The position numbers were made by a program, and so were the translations under genes. A stretch of DNA of 64,000 nt from Veronia pacifica (lineage in GTDB: Bacteria; Pseudomonadota; Gammaproteobacteria; Enterobacterales; Vibrionaceae): contig NZ_LYBM01000011.1 of NCBI RefSeq assembly GCF_001707825.1, positions 53,047-117,046 on the forward strand, given 5' to 3'. Positions 24,197 to 33,215 of the stretch are shown piece after piece; positions within the stretch are counted from its first letter, which is position 1, and each line of letters begins with the position of its first letter. The notes beneath the pieces are model-generated. The model had not been told where the DNA came from, did not search any database, and saw only the letters and a list, made by a program, of their open reading frames with translations.

Positions 24197-25031
24197 CCTC
24201 GGCGATAAACCTGTCCAAACTCACTGCACCGGATGTGGTGGAATCCCTCGACTACGAAACCATTCTTGGCGAGATGCTGGCCGACCTTCGGAAGCGGCTG
24301 CCATCTTTCTCATCAACGGTCGAATCCGATCCGGCGTATAAAATTCTCGAAGTGGCGGCCTATCGTGAGCTGCTGTTGAGGCAACGGGTCAATGAAGCGG
24401 CCCGTTCGGTGATGTTGGCCTTCTCTTCACGAGGCGACCTCGACCAGTTGGCGGCTCTGTTCAATGTGGTCCGCCGTGACGGTGAAAGTGATGAGAGCCT
24501 TCGGATGCGCCTGCCGCTGTCCCTCGAAGGGCTGAGTACAGCCGGTCCCAGAGGCGCTATCACTATCATGCCTTATCGGCCTCTTCAGAGGTCAAGGATG
24601 TATCAGTAATTAGCCCCAGACCGGGTGAAGTTGAGGTCACAGTGTTAAGCCACCAAGGACGCGGGGAAGCCAATGCCAGCCTGCTGTCTGAGGTAAGAGC
24701 GGCCCTCAGTGATGAGGATGTCCGGCCGCTGACTGACAAGGTGACCGTGAAAGGGGCCAACGTCATTGCCTACAAGGTCGTGGCGACCCTCATCTGTTTT
24801 GCAGACCCTGACCGCAAGGTGGTGAACGACGCGGCGCAAAAAGCGGTTCAACAGTATGTCGCGGAAAGTCATCAACTTGGCCGTGCGGTGACACGCTCTG
24901 GTCTCATTGCTTCCCTGCACCAACCGGGAGTGATGAATGTGTTGTTAAGTTCTCCGGCGGCGGACATCAACACGGCCAGCCATGAGGCGGCATGGTGTAC
25001 TGACATTACCTTGGCGGTCAGCGATGGTTGA
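24193..25031 (+). pseudogene. J: Baseplate protein, P2 gpJ-like, frameshifted
   Basis: Frame 1 runs from 24193 and gives the normal gpJ N-terminus (PAYKILEVAAYRELLLRQRV, NEAARSVMLAFS, GDLDQLAALFNV, STAGPRGA). It then drifts and stops at 24609. The frame open before 25031 restores gpJ (YHYHALSASSEVKDVSVISP, PGEVEVTVLS). The join is at about 24556-24558, where GGC GCT ATC should read GGC GCT TAT: one T is missing. Together the two parts would make about 279 residues, close to P2 J. It is either a real inactivating deletion or a sequencing error. No programmed shift is known for J. Confidence 0.82.
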
Positions 25032-25719
25032 CTCCCTGCTGCCACCCAATGCCACACCCGAAGAGCGGGCGATTGAAGGCAGTACCGCAAGGCTTGCGGA
25101 TATCCCCGCTGACCTAGCCAAACTGTGGCGGCCTGATGATTGTCCGTTGGAGTTGTTGCCATGGCTGGCGTGGTCCTTGTCTGTTGATGACTGGGACCCA
25201 AACTGGCCTGAAGCCCAGCAACGACAGGTTATCCGGGATGCTGCAAGACTCCACCGCAGCAAGGGCACAGTCGGGGCGGTGAAACGGGCACTGGCAAACC
25301 TTGGCGTCACAGTGGACATGCTGGAGTGGTTCGAACACACCGATGACGTCGCACTGGCCCGCATTCACTCGAGCGAACCGCACACCTTTGTCTTTATCGC
25401 GTGGGCCAATGCCAATCCTTATATCAGCAACCGGGTTTTCCTGAATCCTGAACTTTATGCCGTCATTACCCGGGCGGTTGAGAACACCAAACCCCTGAGG
25501 TCCCACTTTGATTTTCTGGTTGGGGCAAGACTCGACAGTGGCCTTGCAGCCGGGGCTTCATCCGGTGGCTGGCTCCAGTCTGGCCGCTTCAGTCAGCAGA
25601 CAAAACCGGTGCAGGTACCAAAAACTATTTCCACGCTAAGTGCAGGATTTCACCTGAACAACCGCCGTCTGGCTGTTGCAAGATATTATATGGTGGAATC
25701 TCCCGGAGTGGCCGAGTGA
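25024..25719 (+). CDS. I: Baseplate protein, P2 gpI-like
   Basis: From ATG 25024, overlapping the J stop, the protein is 231 residues. The start MVDSLLPPNATPEERAIEGS and the block CPLELLPWLAWSLSVDDWDP (about residues 39-58) plus QRQVIRDAARLHRSKGTVGAV are typical of tail protein I. The C-terminal extension beyond about 190 is Gly/Ser-rich. It links the baseplate to the fibres. The GTG of H overlaps its stop. Confidence 0.88.
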   Translation: MVDSLLPPNATPEERAIEGSTARLADIPADLAKLWRPDDCPLELLPWLAWSLSVDDWDPNWPEAQQRQVIRDAARLHRSKGTVGAVKRALANLGVTVDMLEWFEHTDDVALARIHSSEPHTFVFIAWANANPYISNRVFLNPELYAVITRAVENTKPLRSHFDFLVGARLDSGLAAGASSGGWLQSGRFSQQTKPVQVPKTISTLSAGFHLNNRRLAVARYYMVESPGVAE

Positions 25720-26315
25720 GCACGATATTACGACCAACGATTACCGAAGCAGGCCTTCAGGCGGTATTCAATGCCGACCATGATGGCTTTGCCGCGCGCC
25801 TGACCCATGTGGCATTGGGGGAGGGGGCGTATCGTCCCGACCAGAACCGGCGGGACCTGCACCGTGAGCGCAGCCGCTTTCCCATTGCCTCCGGCCAGAA
25901 AGTCACCCCCACCCAAATTCATCTGAGCGTTATCGATGACAGTGCCAAAGCCTTTTGGGTGCGGGAAGTCGGCTTTTTCCTCGAAGACGGTACCTTATTC
26001 GCGGTCTATTCAGAGCCCGGCAAAGCACTGGCCTATAAATCCCCGGATGTAGACCTCTTAATGGCCTTTGATGTGGTGCTGACCGGTGTACCCGCTGACT
26101 CAATCAATATCATCGACCAAGGCGCAGACTTGAACCTCTTGGTGGCTCCTGAGCTGGCCAAGATGGCAGCGACCCATGTTGACCACCTGCGCCGGTACCT
26201 GACATTGAAAGACGACCTTGAACACGATGCCCTGTGGCGAACCATGCTGCAGGCCCAGACCGCGACCGTGCAGATTGATGGCATGCGCCGCTACCTGACA
26301 GACAAACTAGGATAG
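25716..26315 (+). CDS. H: Tail fibre N-terminal protein, P2 gpH-like (DUF3751)
   Basis: The 199-residue protein starts at GTG 25716. It has the conserved fibre-attachment domain: ILRPTITEAGLQAVFNADHDG, LTHVALGEGAY, and the block FWVREVGFFLEDGTLFAVYSE. It stops after about 200 residues instead of continuing into a long fibre shaft, so the receptor-binding part must be on a separate polypeptide, probably the next gene. Confidence 0.8.
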   Translation: MSTILRPTITEAGLQAVFNADHDGFAARLTHVALGEGAYRPDQNRRDLHRERSRFPIASGQKVTPTQIHLSVIDDSAKAFWVREVGFFLEDGTLFAVYSEPGKALAYKSPDVDLLMAFDVVLTGVPADSINIIDQGADLNLLVAPELAKMAATHVDHLRRYLTLKDDLEHDALWRTMLQAQTATVQIDGMRRYLTDKLG

Positions 26316-26323
26316 GAGGCAGT

Positions 26324-27142
26324 ATGTCCCTTGAGAAAGACATTGCGGATCTGGTGAAAGCCACTAATCGGCTGACCGAATCGGTGGATAGTCAAATCGA
26401 CGATATCAAGCGCGAGCTGGGAAGTGCGCGAAGTAAAATAGATGGCTACATCTCAAAGGCCAGAAGCGAGCATCCTCTGCCCGTTAACCTTGTGAGCAAC
26501 TCATTCATGAAGGATATCGAGAATGGTGTACCGAAGGGTTTTTCCAGTAGGGGCGTGACCATCGAAGCGGTTCATCCTTACACGTCAGCCTTTGAAGCGC
26601 CATATGTGCCAGAAAGACCCAGCAACGCAACGACTGATCCAGATAAAGCGACAAGAGAAACGCCATATTTCTTTAGAAGGTATACGAAAGGACCACGTTT
26701 CCCCAAGTGGGGAGGTGGCCTCGCCAACGGTTGGGGCGCTATCACAAACGGACATATTTTAAAGATCACCGGGACGCCGGGCGACAATGAGGAAAGCCGA
26801 CAGGTTTTTCTTCCCAAAGCACGCAGCGTTTACTCAGGACACTATGGGGTCCGTATGTGGGTCAAACTGGTGAAAGGGAGTGTCATGGGAATTGGAGACC
26901 ATAGTGGGTATATGACCCATGGACCCAAAGGCCTGACGGTCACGCGAGAGATGAGCCAGAGTGCACCGCAAGGGTGGTTTCTTATCAATGGTGTCGTGGG
27001 CGTTTCTGCCACAACAGGTGGGTTTGGTAATAGCCTTTCAGTTGGGTTTAAAAGCACAGAGACGATCGAAGCCTATATCGCTATGCCAACAATCTGGACG
27101 TTTCTCCATCCATCACCACACGGCTTATCTATGGGAGGCTAA
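26324..27142 (+). CDS. Probable separate tail-fibre tip protein
   Basis: A 272-residue protein just 8 bases after H, with ribosome site AGGAGG. The first 45 residues are helical (DIADLVKATNRLTESVDSQI) and could trimerise. The rest is rich in Gly/Tyr/Trp/Thr beta structure (residues about 60-272), including GGGLANGWGAITNGH and ATTGGFGNSLSVGF, like a carbohydrate-binding tip. I do not recognise a family. Position directly after H supports a receptor-binding role. Confidence 0.55.
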   Translation: MSLEKDIADLVKATNRLTESVDSQIDDIKRELGSARSKIDGYISKARSEHPLPVNLVSNSFMKDIENGVPKGFSSRGVTIEAVHPYTSAFEAPYVPERPSNATTDPDKATRETPYFFRRYTKGPRFPKWGGGLANGWGAITNGHILKITGTPGDNEESRQVFLPKARSVYSGHYGVRMWVKLVKGSVMGIGDHSGYMTHGPKGLTVTREMSQSAPQGWFLINGVVGVSATTGGFGNSLSVGFKSTETIEAYIAMPTIWTFLHPSPHGLSMGG

Positions 27143-27145
27143 CTG

Positions 27146-27616
27146 ATGTTAATTGCGACTGAGAAAAAGACTGGTTCATCGCTCTACGGCAGTTATGACG
27201 AAAGCACACTGAACGATTTCATTGCCTCGTTTTACTCACCAGAGTTTATCGATGAATTTGGGGAGCCGGAGATAGAAGTTTCACCGAACGTGCAGCAGAT
27301 TATTCAGCGTGATGAGGTCCGAAGCAGGATCTCCGGTGAAGTTGGCGATTCAGATACTCTTCTTGGTACCACAGCAGATGGCGTCCAGTTGCTGCTGTTT
27401 GGTTTCTGTCAGTTAGTGGTCAAACTCAATGCAGCCAGCACGTTGGCTGAAGTCAGGGAAGCTGCTGGCCCCTTCAATGCTCTTGCAACTTCGTTCCTGA
27501 CCAAAGTCGAGAGTGGAGAGGTAAAACTGCCTTTTCAGGTGAAGGGCCTCGAATCAGTAGTCGAGGACATTGAATCACGGGCAACGGCAGTGGCTGAGGT
27601 GTTGGGGGGGAATTAG
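27146..27616 (+). CDS. Probable tail-fibre accessory protein
   Basis: A 156-residue acidic helical protein starting three bases after the preceding stop. It has no signal peptide or family I recognise. In P2-like phages the gene after the fibre (G) encodes a fibre-assembly chaperone, and this gene has that place, though no G-type motif is clear. The helical C-terminal half (AASTLAEVREAAGPFNALATSF) would suit such a role. Confidence 0.45.
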   Translation: MLIATEKKTGSSLYGSYDESTLNDFIASFYSPEFIDEFGEPEIEVSPNVQQIIQRDEVRSRISGEVGDSDTLLGTTADGVQLLLFGFCQLVVKLNAASTLAEVREAAGPFNALATSFLTKVESGEVKLPFQVKGLESVVEDIESRATAVAEVLGGN

Positions 27617-27710
27617 TACAAACACTAACCTGACCGCATAAAAATCACTGCCCCATGGGCACTGACGTCGATTTTGAATACCATTTCCTTTCAAAATGAG
27701 GGAAATCAGA

Positions 27711-28634
27711 ATGATAAATCTACGTCGGTGCTTAAATCTATTTTTTCTCGCCATCATCTTTTCAACTTCTGGCACTGCCTTTTCAAAGTCTGAGATAGAT
27801 CCGTATACCGAATTCTTCAATGCATATCATACGGAAAAATCTTTAGACGAGCTTTCACGACTCAGCGCAAAGTTCGTCATCACAAACATTTTTGAAAAAG
27901 ATGAACCGGCCGGAACATATAGCTATCAATTGCCAACATTGAAGGAGTATTTCCGCACTTATATATATGCGGAGAAGTATAAGTTAAAAAACATTGAAGC
28001 TCTGAAAGAAGCCTTCAATGAAGAAGAAATGAAAAATGTACTCGAAGTATATAAATCTGAGGACTGTGAGAGTATCTATGTTTCAGGTGTTTCGAGATAC
28101 TTTGTTCCTAAGAAAGAATTTCTAGAAAATACCAATGATAGAGCTCGAAAGTGTTTTGAAATAGTGTTTCCCGGCTACCCAGAAAATCGGGATTCTGAAA
28201 GGACAAAGAAAATATCAAAGCTGAATAAGCACTCAAAAAGACTAGTCAGTTCCCTCGCTGACGAATTCGATGAGGAGTTGCAGCAATGGTTTGTTCGTTC
28301 TGCCTACATTAATCAACTTCTATCTATTGAGAGAAAAACAGTCGAAGATTCAATATGGAAAGGTTTAATTCGGCCAAAAGGTATTGGGGTTTATGCAACT
28401 TTTGACTCTTTGAAATATGAATATACATACCAGCTGAAAGTGGCAGATGAAGTCAACTTGCCATGGAATGCAAAAGACAAGTTCATCAATGAGATATGCA
28501 GTAGCTCTGGGGCAAAAAATGCTATGAAGAACGGAGCAAAACTCGACTTTGAGTGGTTTGATTTAAATGAAAAATCGATTGCAAGGTTAGTGCTTGTCAT
28601 TTCTGATTGTGATGATGTCAAACATTCCGCCTAG
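27711..28634 (+). CDS. Exported protein of unknown function inserted in the tail cluster
   Basis: From ATG 27711 (after GAGGGAAA) it begins with basic residues, then LNLFFLAIIFSTSGTAFSKS, a signal peptide. The mature part of about 280 residues is Lys/Glu-rich with several Cys (CESIYVS, RARKCFE, NEICSSS). Its AT-rich coding differs sharply from the tail genes on both sides. No homologous family comes to mind. Its place between fibre and sheath genes, with its own leader, marks it as a lysogenic-conversion (moron) gene. Confidence 0.6.
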   Translation: MINLRRCLNLFFLAIIFSTSGTAFSKSEIDPYTEFFNAYHTEKSLDELSRLSAKFVITNIFEKDEPAGTYSYQLPTLKEYFRTYIYAEKYKLKNIEALKEAFNEEEMKNVLEVYKSEDCESIYVSGVSRYFVPKKEFLENTNDRARKCFEIVFPGYPENRDSERTKKISKLNKHSKRLVSSLADEFDEELQQWFVRSAYINQLLSIERKTVEDSIWKGLIRPKGIGVYATFDSLKYEYTYQLKVADEVNLPWNAKDKFINEICSSSGAKNAMKNGAKLDFEWFDLNEKSIARLVLVISDCDDVKHSA

Positions 28635-28656
28635 AGTGCCTTGATTCGTTGTCCAA

Positions 28657-28670
28657 GTGAACCATTTCAC
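28657..28670. promoter_or_regulatory. Dyad element upstream of the tail sheath operon
   Basis: GTGAA-CCAT-TTCAC is a perfect 5-bp-arm inverted repeat, 64 bases before the sheath start and 22 after the stop of the inserted exported-protein gene. It matches the element at 19399 in 13 of 14 positions, and both are preceded by CCAA and followed by CCT. Confidence 0.65.
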
Positions 28671-28734
28671 CTAACCAATAACTTCTGTCCGGTGCATCCT
28701 CTGGGATCATTTGTTCCCAACCTGAGGACCTCAC

Positions 28735-29895
28735 ATGCCCGGACAGTTCCTCCACGGGGTGGAGGTGGTCGAGCTTAACGGCGGGCCACGTCCTATCCGC
28801 ACTGTCAAAAGTGCCGTCATTGGCCTTGTCGGTACTGCACCGAATGCCGATGCTGATAAATTTCCCCTCAACATGCCGGTACTGATCGCCGGTAAACGCA
28901 CAGAAGCTGCGCCCCTTGGTAACACAGGCAGTTTGCCCTCGGCTATCGATGGCATTTTCGATCAGGCAGGGGCCATGGTTGTGGTCATTCGCGTTGAACA
29001 CGACAAAGATGCCAACCAGCAGCTGGCCAACGTGATTGGCGGCGTCAATACCGACACTGGCAACTATGAAGGTGTTCAGGCCTTATTGGCGGCTGAATCT
29101 GTCCTTGGTGTTGCGCCTAAAATCCTGATTGCTCCCGGCTTTACCAGCGAGCAGGCCGTGGTCGCCGAGATGATGGGCATTGCTGACAGGTTGCGTGCGG
29201 TGATCATTGCTGATGGTCCAAGCACCCAAGATGCGGATGCCATTGCCTATCGACAAAACTTCGGCAGTGGCCGGGTCTATGTGGTCGACCCCAAGGCCAA
29301 AGTCTTCGACACCGTCTCGGCCAAGGAGACTGTCGAGCCAATCAGTGCAAGAGTGGCTGGGTTGATCGCCCGCTCCGACAATGACCGGGGTTTTTGGTGG
29401 TCGCCTTCGAACCTCGAGATTTATGGCATCACCGGTACCGACAGGCCTGTCGATTTTACCCTTGGCGACACCAATGCACGTGCTAACTATCTCAATGAGA
29501 GTGATGTGGCCACGGTGATCCGAAAAGATGGGTTTCGCCTATGGGGTAACCGAACCTGCTCGAGTGATCCCAAGTGGGCCTTCCTATCTGTCAGGCGCAC
29601 CGCAGACATGATCAATGAGAGTTTACTGCGGGCGCATATGTGGGCGGTGGACCAGAACATCACAGCCACCTACCTCGAAGACGTGACCGAAGGGGTCAAT
29701 GCCTATTTGCGCGACCTCAAGGCCCTCGGGGCCATACTCGGCGGTGAGTGCTGGGCTGACCCCGATCTCAACACACCATCCAACATCGCGCAGGGCAAAG
29801 TCTTCTTTGACTTTGATTTCACGCCCCTTTATCCGGCCGAACACATCACCTTCCGGTCGAGTCTGGTCAATGACTATCTGGAGGAGATCGTCTGA
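28735..29895 (+). CDS. FI: Contractile tail sheath protein, P2 FI-like
   Basis: The 386-residue protein has the P2 FI features: FLHGVEVVELNGGPRPI near the N-terminus, then AVIGLVGTAP, the RTADMINESLLRAHMWAVD helix, and the C-terminal FDFDFTPLYPAEHITFRSSL strand that clips neighbouring subunits. The ribosome site GAGGACC precedes the ATG. Polymerises around the tube and contracts on infection. Confidence 0.92.
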   Translation: MPGQFLHGVEVVELNGGPRPIRTVKSAVIGLVGTAPNADADKFPLNMPVLIAGKRTEAAPLGNTGSLPSAIDGIFDQAGAMVVVIRVEHDKDANQQLANVIGGVNTDTGNYEGVQALLAAESVLGVAPKILIAPGFTSEQAVVAEMMGIADRLRAVIIADGPSTQDADAIAYRQNFGSGRVYVVDPKAKVFDTVSAKETVEPISARVAGLIARSDNDRGFWWSPSNLEIYGITGTDRPVDFTLGDTNARANYLNESDVATVIRKDGFRLWGNRTCSSDPKWAFLSVRRTADMINESLLRAHMWAVDQNITATYLEDVTEGVNAYLRDLKALGAILGGECWADPDLNTPSNIAQGKVFFDFDFTPLYPAEHITFRSSLVNDYLEEIV

Positions 29896-30401
29896 TGTTC
29901 AAAGATACGCTGAGGGAGATGAACCTCTATGTAAATGGCAAAGGTTACGCCGGTGTCATTGATGAGCTCAATCTGCCCAAACTCAAGATAAAGACCGAGG
30001 AATACCGGGGCGGCGGGATGAACATGCCGGTGGATATCGACATGGGGATGGAGAAACTGGAAACCGATTTTTCTGTCTCCAAGTTCGACAAGAATGTACT
30101 GACCAGTTTTGGCCTCAAGGCAGGGCATGCCATTCCCCTGACCGTGCGCGGCGCTGTGATTGATGAAGCCGATGGCAGTGAATTTGCGGTGGTGGTAACC
30201 CTTCGTGGCATTGTCACTGAAATGGATTTTGGCAGTTGGAAAAGTGGCGATAACACTCCGCTGAAAGTGGCGATGTCCCTGCGGTATTACCGCCTGACCG
30301 TCAACGGTGAAGACCTTCACGAAATTGATGTCGCCAACATGGTGCGCAAAATTAATGGTGTTGACCAGTTAGCTGATACCCGCAAACACATAGGACTCTA
30401 G
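29895..30401 (+). CDS. FII: Tail tube protein, P2 FII-like
   Basis: The 168-residue protein matches FII: KDTLREMNLYVNGKGYAGVIDELNLPKLK, GGGMNMPVDIDMGMEKLE, and LRYYRLTVNGEDLHEIDVANMVRKINGVDQL near the C-terminus. Its start overlaps the sheath stop (TGATG). It builds the inner tube. Confidence 0.92.
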   Translation: MFKDTLREMNLYVNGKGYAGVIDELNLPKLKIKTEEYRGGGMNMPVDIDMGMEKLETDFSVSKFDKNVLTSFGLKAGHAIPLTVRGAVIDEADGSEFAVVVTLRGIVTEMDFGSWKSGDNTPLKVAMSLRYYRLTVNGEDLHEIDVANMVRKINGVDQLADTRKHIGL

Positions 30402-30404
30402 GCC

Positions 30405-30677
30405 ATGGAAATTGTGACCCTGAATTATCCCATTGAAGTCGAGGGGGAGTTGCTGTCGCAGGTTAGCCTCAGGCGACCTAAAGCCCGTGACCTCAAACAT
30501 ATGGAAACCGCGAAGGGAGGAGAGATCGCCAAATCGATGGGATTGATTGCCCATCTGGCGGAGCTTTCCCCGCATGCTATTGAAGAGCTGGATGCGAGTG
30601 ACTTTCAGGCTATCAGCGAGGTAGTGGCCGGTTTTTTGACGGACTCAGTCCAGGCGAACACCTCTACAGTGTCCTAG
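30405..30677 (+). CDS. E: Tail assembly chaperone, P2 gpE-like
   Basis: The 90-residue protein starts VTLNYPIEVEGELLSQVSLRRPKARDLKHME, typical of P2 gpE. It acts with the frameshifted E+E' product as chaperone of the tape measure. The slippery T TTT TTG at 30632-30638 lies 13 codons before its stop. Confidence 0.85.
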   Translation: MEIVTLNYPIEVEGELLSQVSLRRPKARDLKHMETAKGGEIAKSMGLIAHLAELSPHAIEELDASDFQAISEVVAGFLTDSVQANTSTVS

Positions 30678-30793
30678 CCGATCTGGCTGCAGTGTTTCAC
30701 TGGCCACCGTCAGAGCTTTGGGACCTTGACCTTGCGGATATAAGTCGCTGGCATCAGGAGGCCCACAAACGGGCAGGAGACAGACATGGCTGA
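30405..30793 (+). CDS. E': Tail assembly chaperone E+E' made by -1 frameshift
   Basis: A -1 slip at T TTT TTG (30632-30638) changes ...AGFLTD to ...AGFFDGLSPGEHLY and then continues in the -1 frame as SVLADLAAVFHWPPSELWDL...ISRWHQEAHKRAGD, ending at TGA 30791-30793. The product is about 129 residues. The FHWPP...W core is the conserved E' motif of P2, and the heptamer is the same one used in P2. The E' end overlaps the tape-measure start by 8 bases. Confidence 0.85.
30632..30638 (+). promoter_or_regulatory. Programmed -1 frameshift slippery site
   Basis: TTTTTTG in the correct phase (T TTT TTG) inside the tail chaperone gene. The downstream -1 frame is open for about 50 codons and encodes an E'-like sequence, which would be unlikely by chance. 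Confidence 0.88.
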
Positions 30794-33215
30794 ACTGGCT
30801 GTCGCAGTGGTGTTAAGGGCGGTCGATAAGATCTCCGAGCCCATGCGGCGGATTCGAAAAAATACCGAAAAACTGTCCGGTGCCTGTAAAAGCGCGGGCA
30901 GTGCGGCTGATACATTTTCCCGACGTCAGGAGACACTTCGAAAACGCACCGAAGCGGCCAACAGGGTGCTGGTCAAACACAAGCTGGTGACGGATTCCCT
31001 GACCCGGCTCAATCGTCAGGTGGCAGGCCTTGCCTCACACCTTGGTAATGCCAGCAGTGAAGCGGCTTCATTGGGTATAAAGCTGGGTGTGGTCGCAGGA
31101 CTGGCAGGGTGGGGATTCAAGACCCAGTTTGTCGATACCGCCGCTCAGTTCGAACGCTTCCAGACCATCCTTGAAACCACTGAAGGCAGCAGCGAAAAGG
31201 CCCGTCAGGCCATGCAGTGGGTCAGTGAGTTTGCGACCAAAACACCCTATGAACTGGCAGAGGTGAATGAGGCTTTTGTGAAGCTTCGCGCCTATGGCAT
31301 GGACCCGACTCAGGGTTTGTTGATGACACTTGGCAATACCTCATCCGCAATGGGCAAAGACTTGATGCAGGCCGTGGAGGCCGTCGCTGATGCTGTTACC
31401 GGGGAAAACGAACGGCTGAAAGAATTTGGGATCAAAGCCAGTACCAAGGGAAACACTATTACCTATGAGTACACCAATAAAGCGGGGGAGCAGGAGACCC
31501 GGCAAGTAGACAAAAATGACCGTAAGGGAATTCAACGGGCCTTGTCGGAGATCTTCGACCAGAAATACTCTGGCGCGATGGACCGTCTGTCAAAAACATG
31601 GTCTGGCATGATCTCCAACCTCTCCGACCAATGGACACGGTTTGCCAATATGGTGATGGAGGCCGGTGTCTTTGATTTCATGAAAAGTAAGCTCAGTCAT
31701 ATTTTGGCGACCATCAATGCCATGGCCGACAGCGGCCAGCTTCAGGCCTATGCCCGCAAGCTATCTGAATCACTCATCACTGGACTGAAAGCGTTGTGGC
31801 GGTTCGGTACAGCGGCCGTTGATGTTGGGCGTGATGTCGTCTGGGCAGCCAGTCGCGTGGCTGAGGCATTGGGTGGCTGGAAACCACTTTTAATGACACT
31901 AACGGGACTGATGGCGGGCAAGTTTTTGGTGTCAGTGCTGATGGTGGTGAAGACACTGGGTGGCGCAGTATTCCAGTTGGTAAGGCTGGCCAAAAATGGT
32001 TTCGGCTTTTTACTTTCCAAGCTTAATCTTCTGATGCGGGCAGGCTCAGTGCTTCGGGTGGTATTTGCGGCAAGTCCTATCGGGCTGATCATTACCGCTG
32101 TCACTGCTGCCGTTGGGCTGGTTATGGCCTTTTGGCAGGAAATTAAAGCCTTTGGCCTTGGTGTGGTAGCAGGGTTTAGGGAAGCGGCGGCACCCATTAA
32201 AGCGATGTTTTTGCCATTGGCGCCGATGTTTTCAGCGCTCAGTGATGCCATTGGTTGGGTTGTCAGTGCATTGTCGTCCTTGTTCGCACCGTCACAGGCT
32301 ACCGCAGCAGAGCTGGGCAGGGTGTCAGAAGCGGGTCGTCAGTTCGGCAGCTACCTAGCCGGTGCCATCAAGCTTTTACTCTCACCTTTTGGTTTCCTGA
32401 TTGACCTCGTTCAACAACTGGCCACCTTTGTTACCGACCTTTCCGGACGAGTCACTGACTGGCTCCTTGCTGTGATTCCGATGGAGGCAGCGGTCATAGC
32501 GTTGTGTGATGCATGGAAGTGGGTGACCAATGTAGTCAGTCAATTGGCCCCTATTATCACACCGTTACTGGGCTTGTTTGATGCCGTGGCACAAGCGGCA
32601 CAGCTGGCCGGACAATGGCTCAGTGATGCGTTTACTGCCGCCTTAATCCCATTGGCTGCACTGCAGGACGCCATCAGTTGGATCGCCGATAACCTGAGCA
32701 CCATCACCGGCGCGGCGGATGCAGTCGGGGGTGTAATGGACGGCGCATGGGAAGGCACGAGAGGTGCCGTGACGTCAGCATTGGACTGGGCATTTGGTAC
32801 CAACGATGATGAGAAGGATCACTCGCCCCAATCGCCAACAGTACCACCATCAACGTCCGCCCCGTCAGAACCGACATCTTTGCCGTCAATAACGGTTGAA
32901 TCACCGTCAGTCCCGACGGCACCGGTACTATCAACACCGCCATCAATGACAGGTTCACCATCAGAACTGACAGTCTCTATGCCCCCGGCTAAGCCATCGC
33001 CAAAACCGGCTAGGCCTTTGATGGCAAGGGAAGCACCCCAACAGGTTTCCCAGTTCGAGCAGCACAACACCATTACAGTTGTCCAGCAGCCGGGAGAGGA
33101 TGGCGAACAACTGGCACGGCGCATTGTCAGGGAAGAGATAAAGATGAAAGAGCAGGCTGCCAGTGCGAGACAACGGGGCGCCTTGTTTGATTATCAGGAG
33201 AGCGTAACACCATGA
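30786..33215 (+). CDS. T: Tape measure protein, P2 gpT-like
   Basis: An 809-residue protein. Residues 1-230 contain the TMP core (FETILETT-like QTILETTEGSSEKARQAMQWVSEFATKTPYELAEV, then GKDLMQAVEAVADAV). Several long hydrophobic segments follow in 360-690 and a Pro/Ser/Thr-rich linker in about 690-750. The C-terminal QQPGEDGEQLARRIVREEI is the P2-type end. Its length sets tail length. By comparison P2 T is 815 residues, so the tail should be P2-sized. Confidence 0.9.
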   Translation: MAELAVAVVLRAVDKISEPMRRIRKNTEKLSGACKSAGSAADTFSRRQETLRKRTEAANRVLVKHKLVTDSLTRLNRQVAGLASHLGNASSEAASLGIKLGVVAGLAGWGFKTQFVDTAAQFERFQTILETTEGSSEKARQAMQWVSEFATKTPYELAEVNEAFVKLRAYGMDPTQGLLMTLGNTSSAMGKDLMQAVEAVADAVTGENERLKEFGIKASTKGNTITYEYTNKAGEQETRQVDKNDRKGIQRALSEIFDQKYSGAMDRLSKTWSGMISNLSDQWTRFANMVMEAGVFDFMKSKLSHILATINAMADSGQLQAYARKLSESLITGLKALWRFGTAAVDVGRDVVWAASRVAEALGGWKPLLMTLTGLMAGKFLVSVLMVVKTLGGAVFQLVRLAKNGFGFLLSKLNLLMRAGSVLRVVFAASPIGLIITAVTAAVGLVMAFWQEIKAFGLGVVAGFREAAAPIKAMFLPLAPMFSALSDAIGWVVSALSSLFAPSQATAAELGRVSEAGRQFGSYLAGAIKLLLSPFGFLIDLVQQLATFVTDLSGRVTDWLLAVIPMEAAVIALCDAWKWVTNVVSQLAPIITPLLGLFDAVAQAAQLAGQWLSDAFTAALIPLAALQDAISWIADNLSTITGAADAVGGVMDGAWEGTRGAVTSALDWAFGTNDDEKDHSPQSPTVPPSTSAPSEPTSLPSITVESPSVPTAPVLSTPPSMTGSPSELTVSMPPAKPSPKPARPLMAREAPQQVSQFEQHNTITVVQQPGEDGEQLARRIVREEIKMKEQAASARQRGALFDYQESVTP

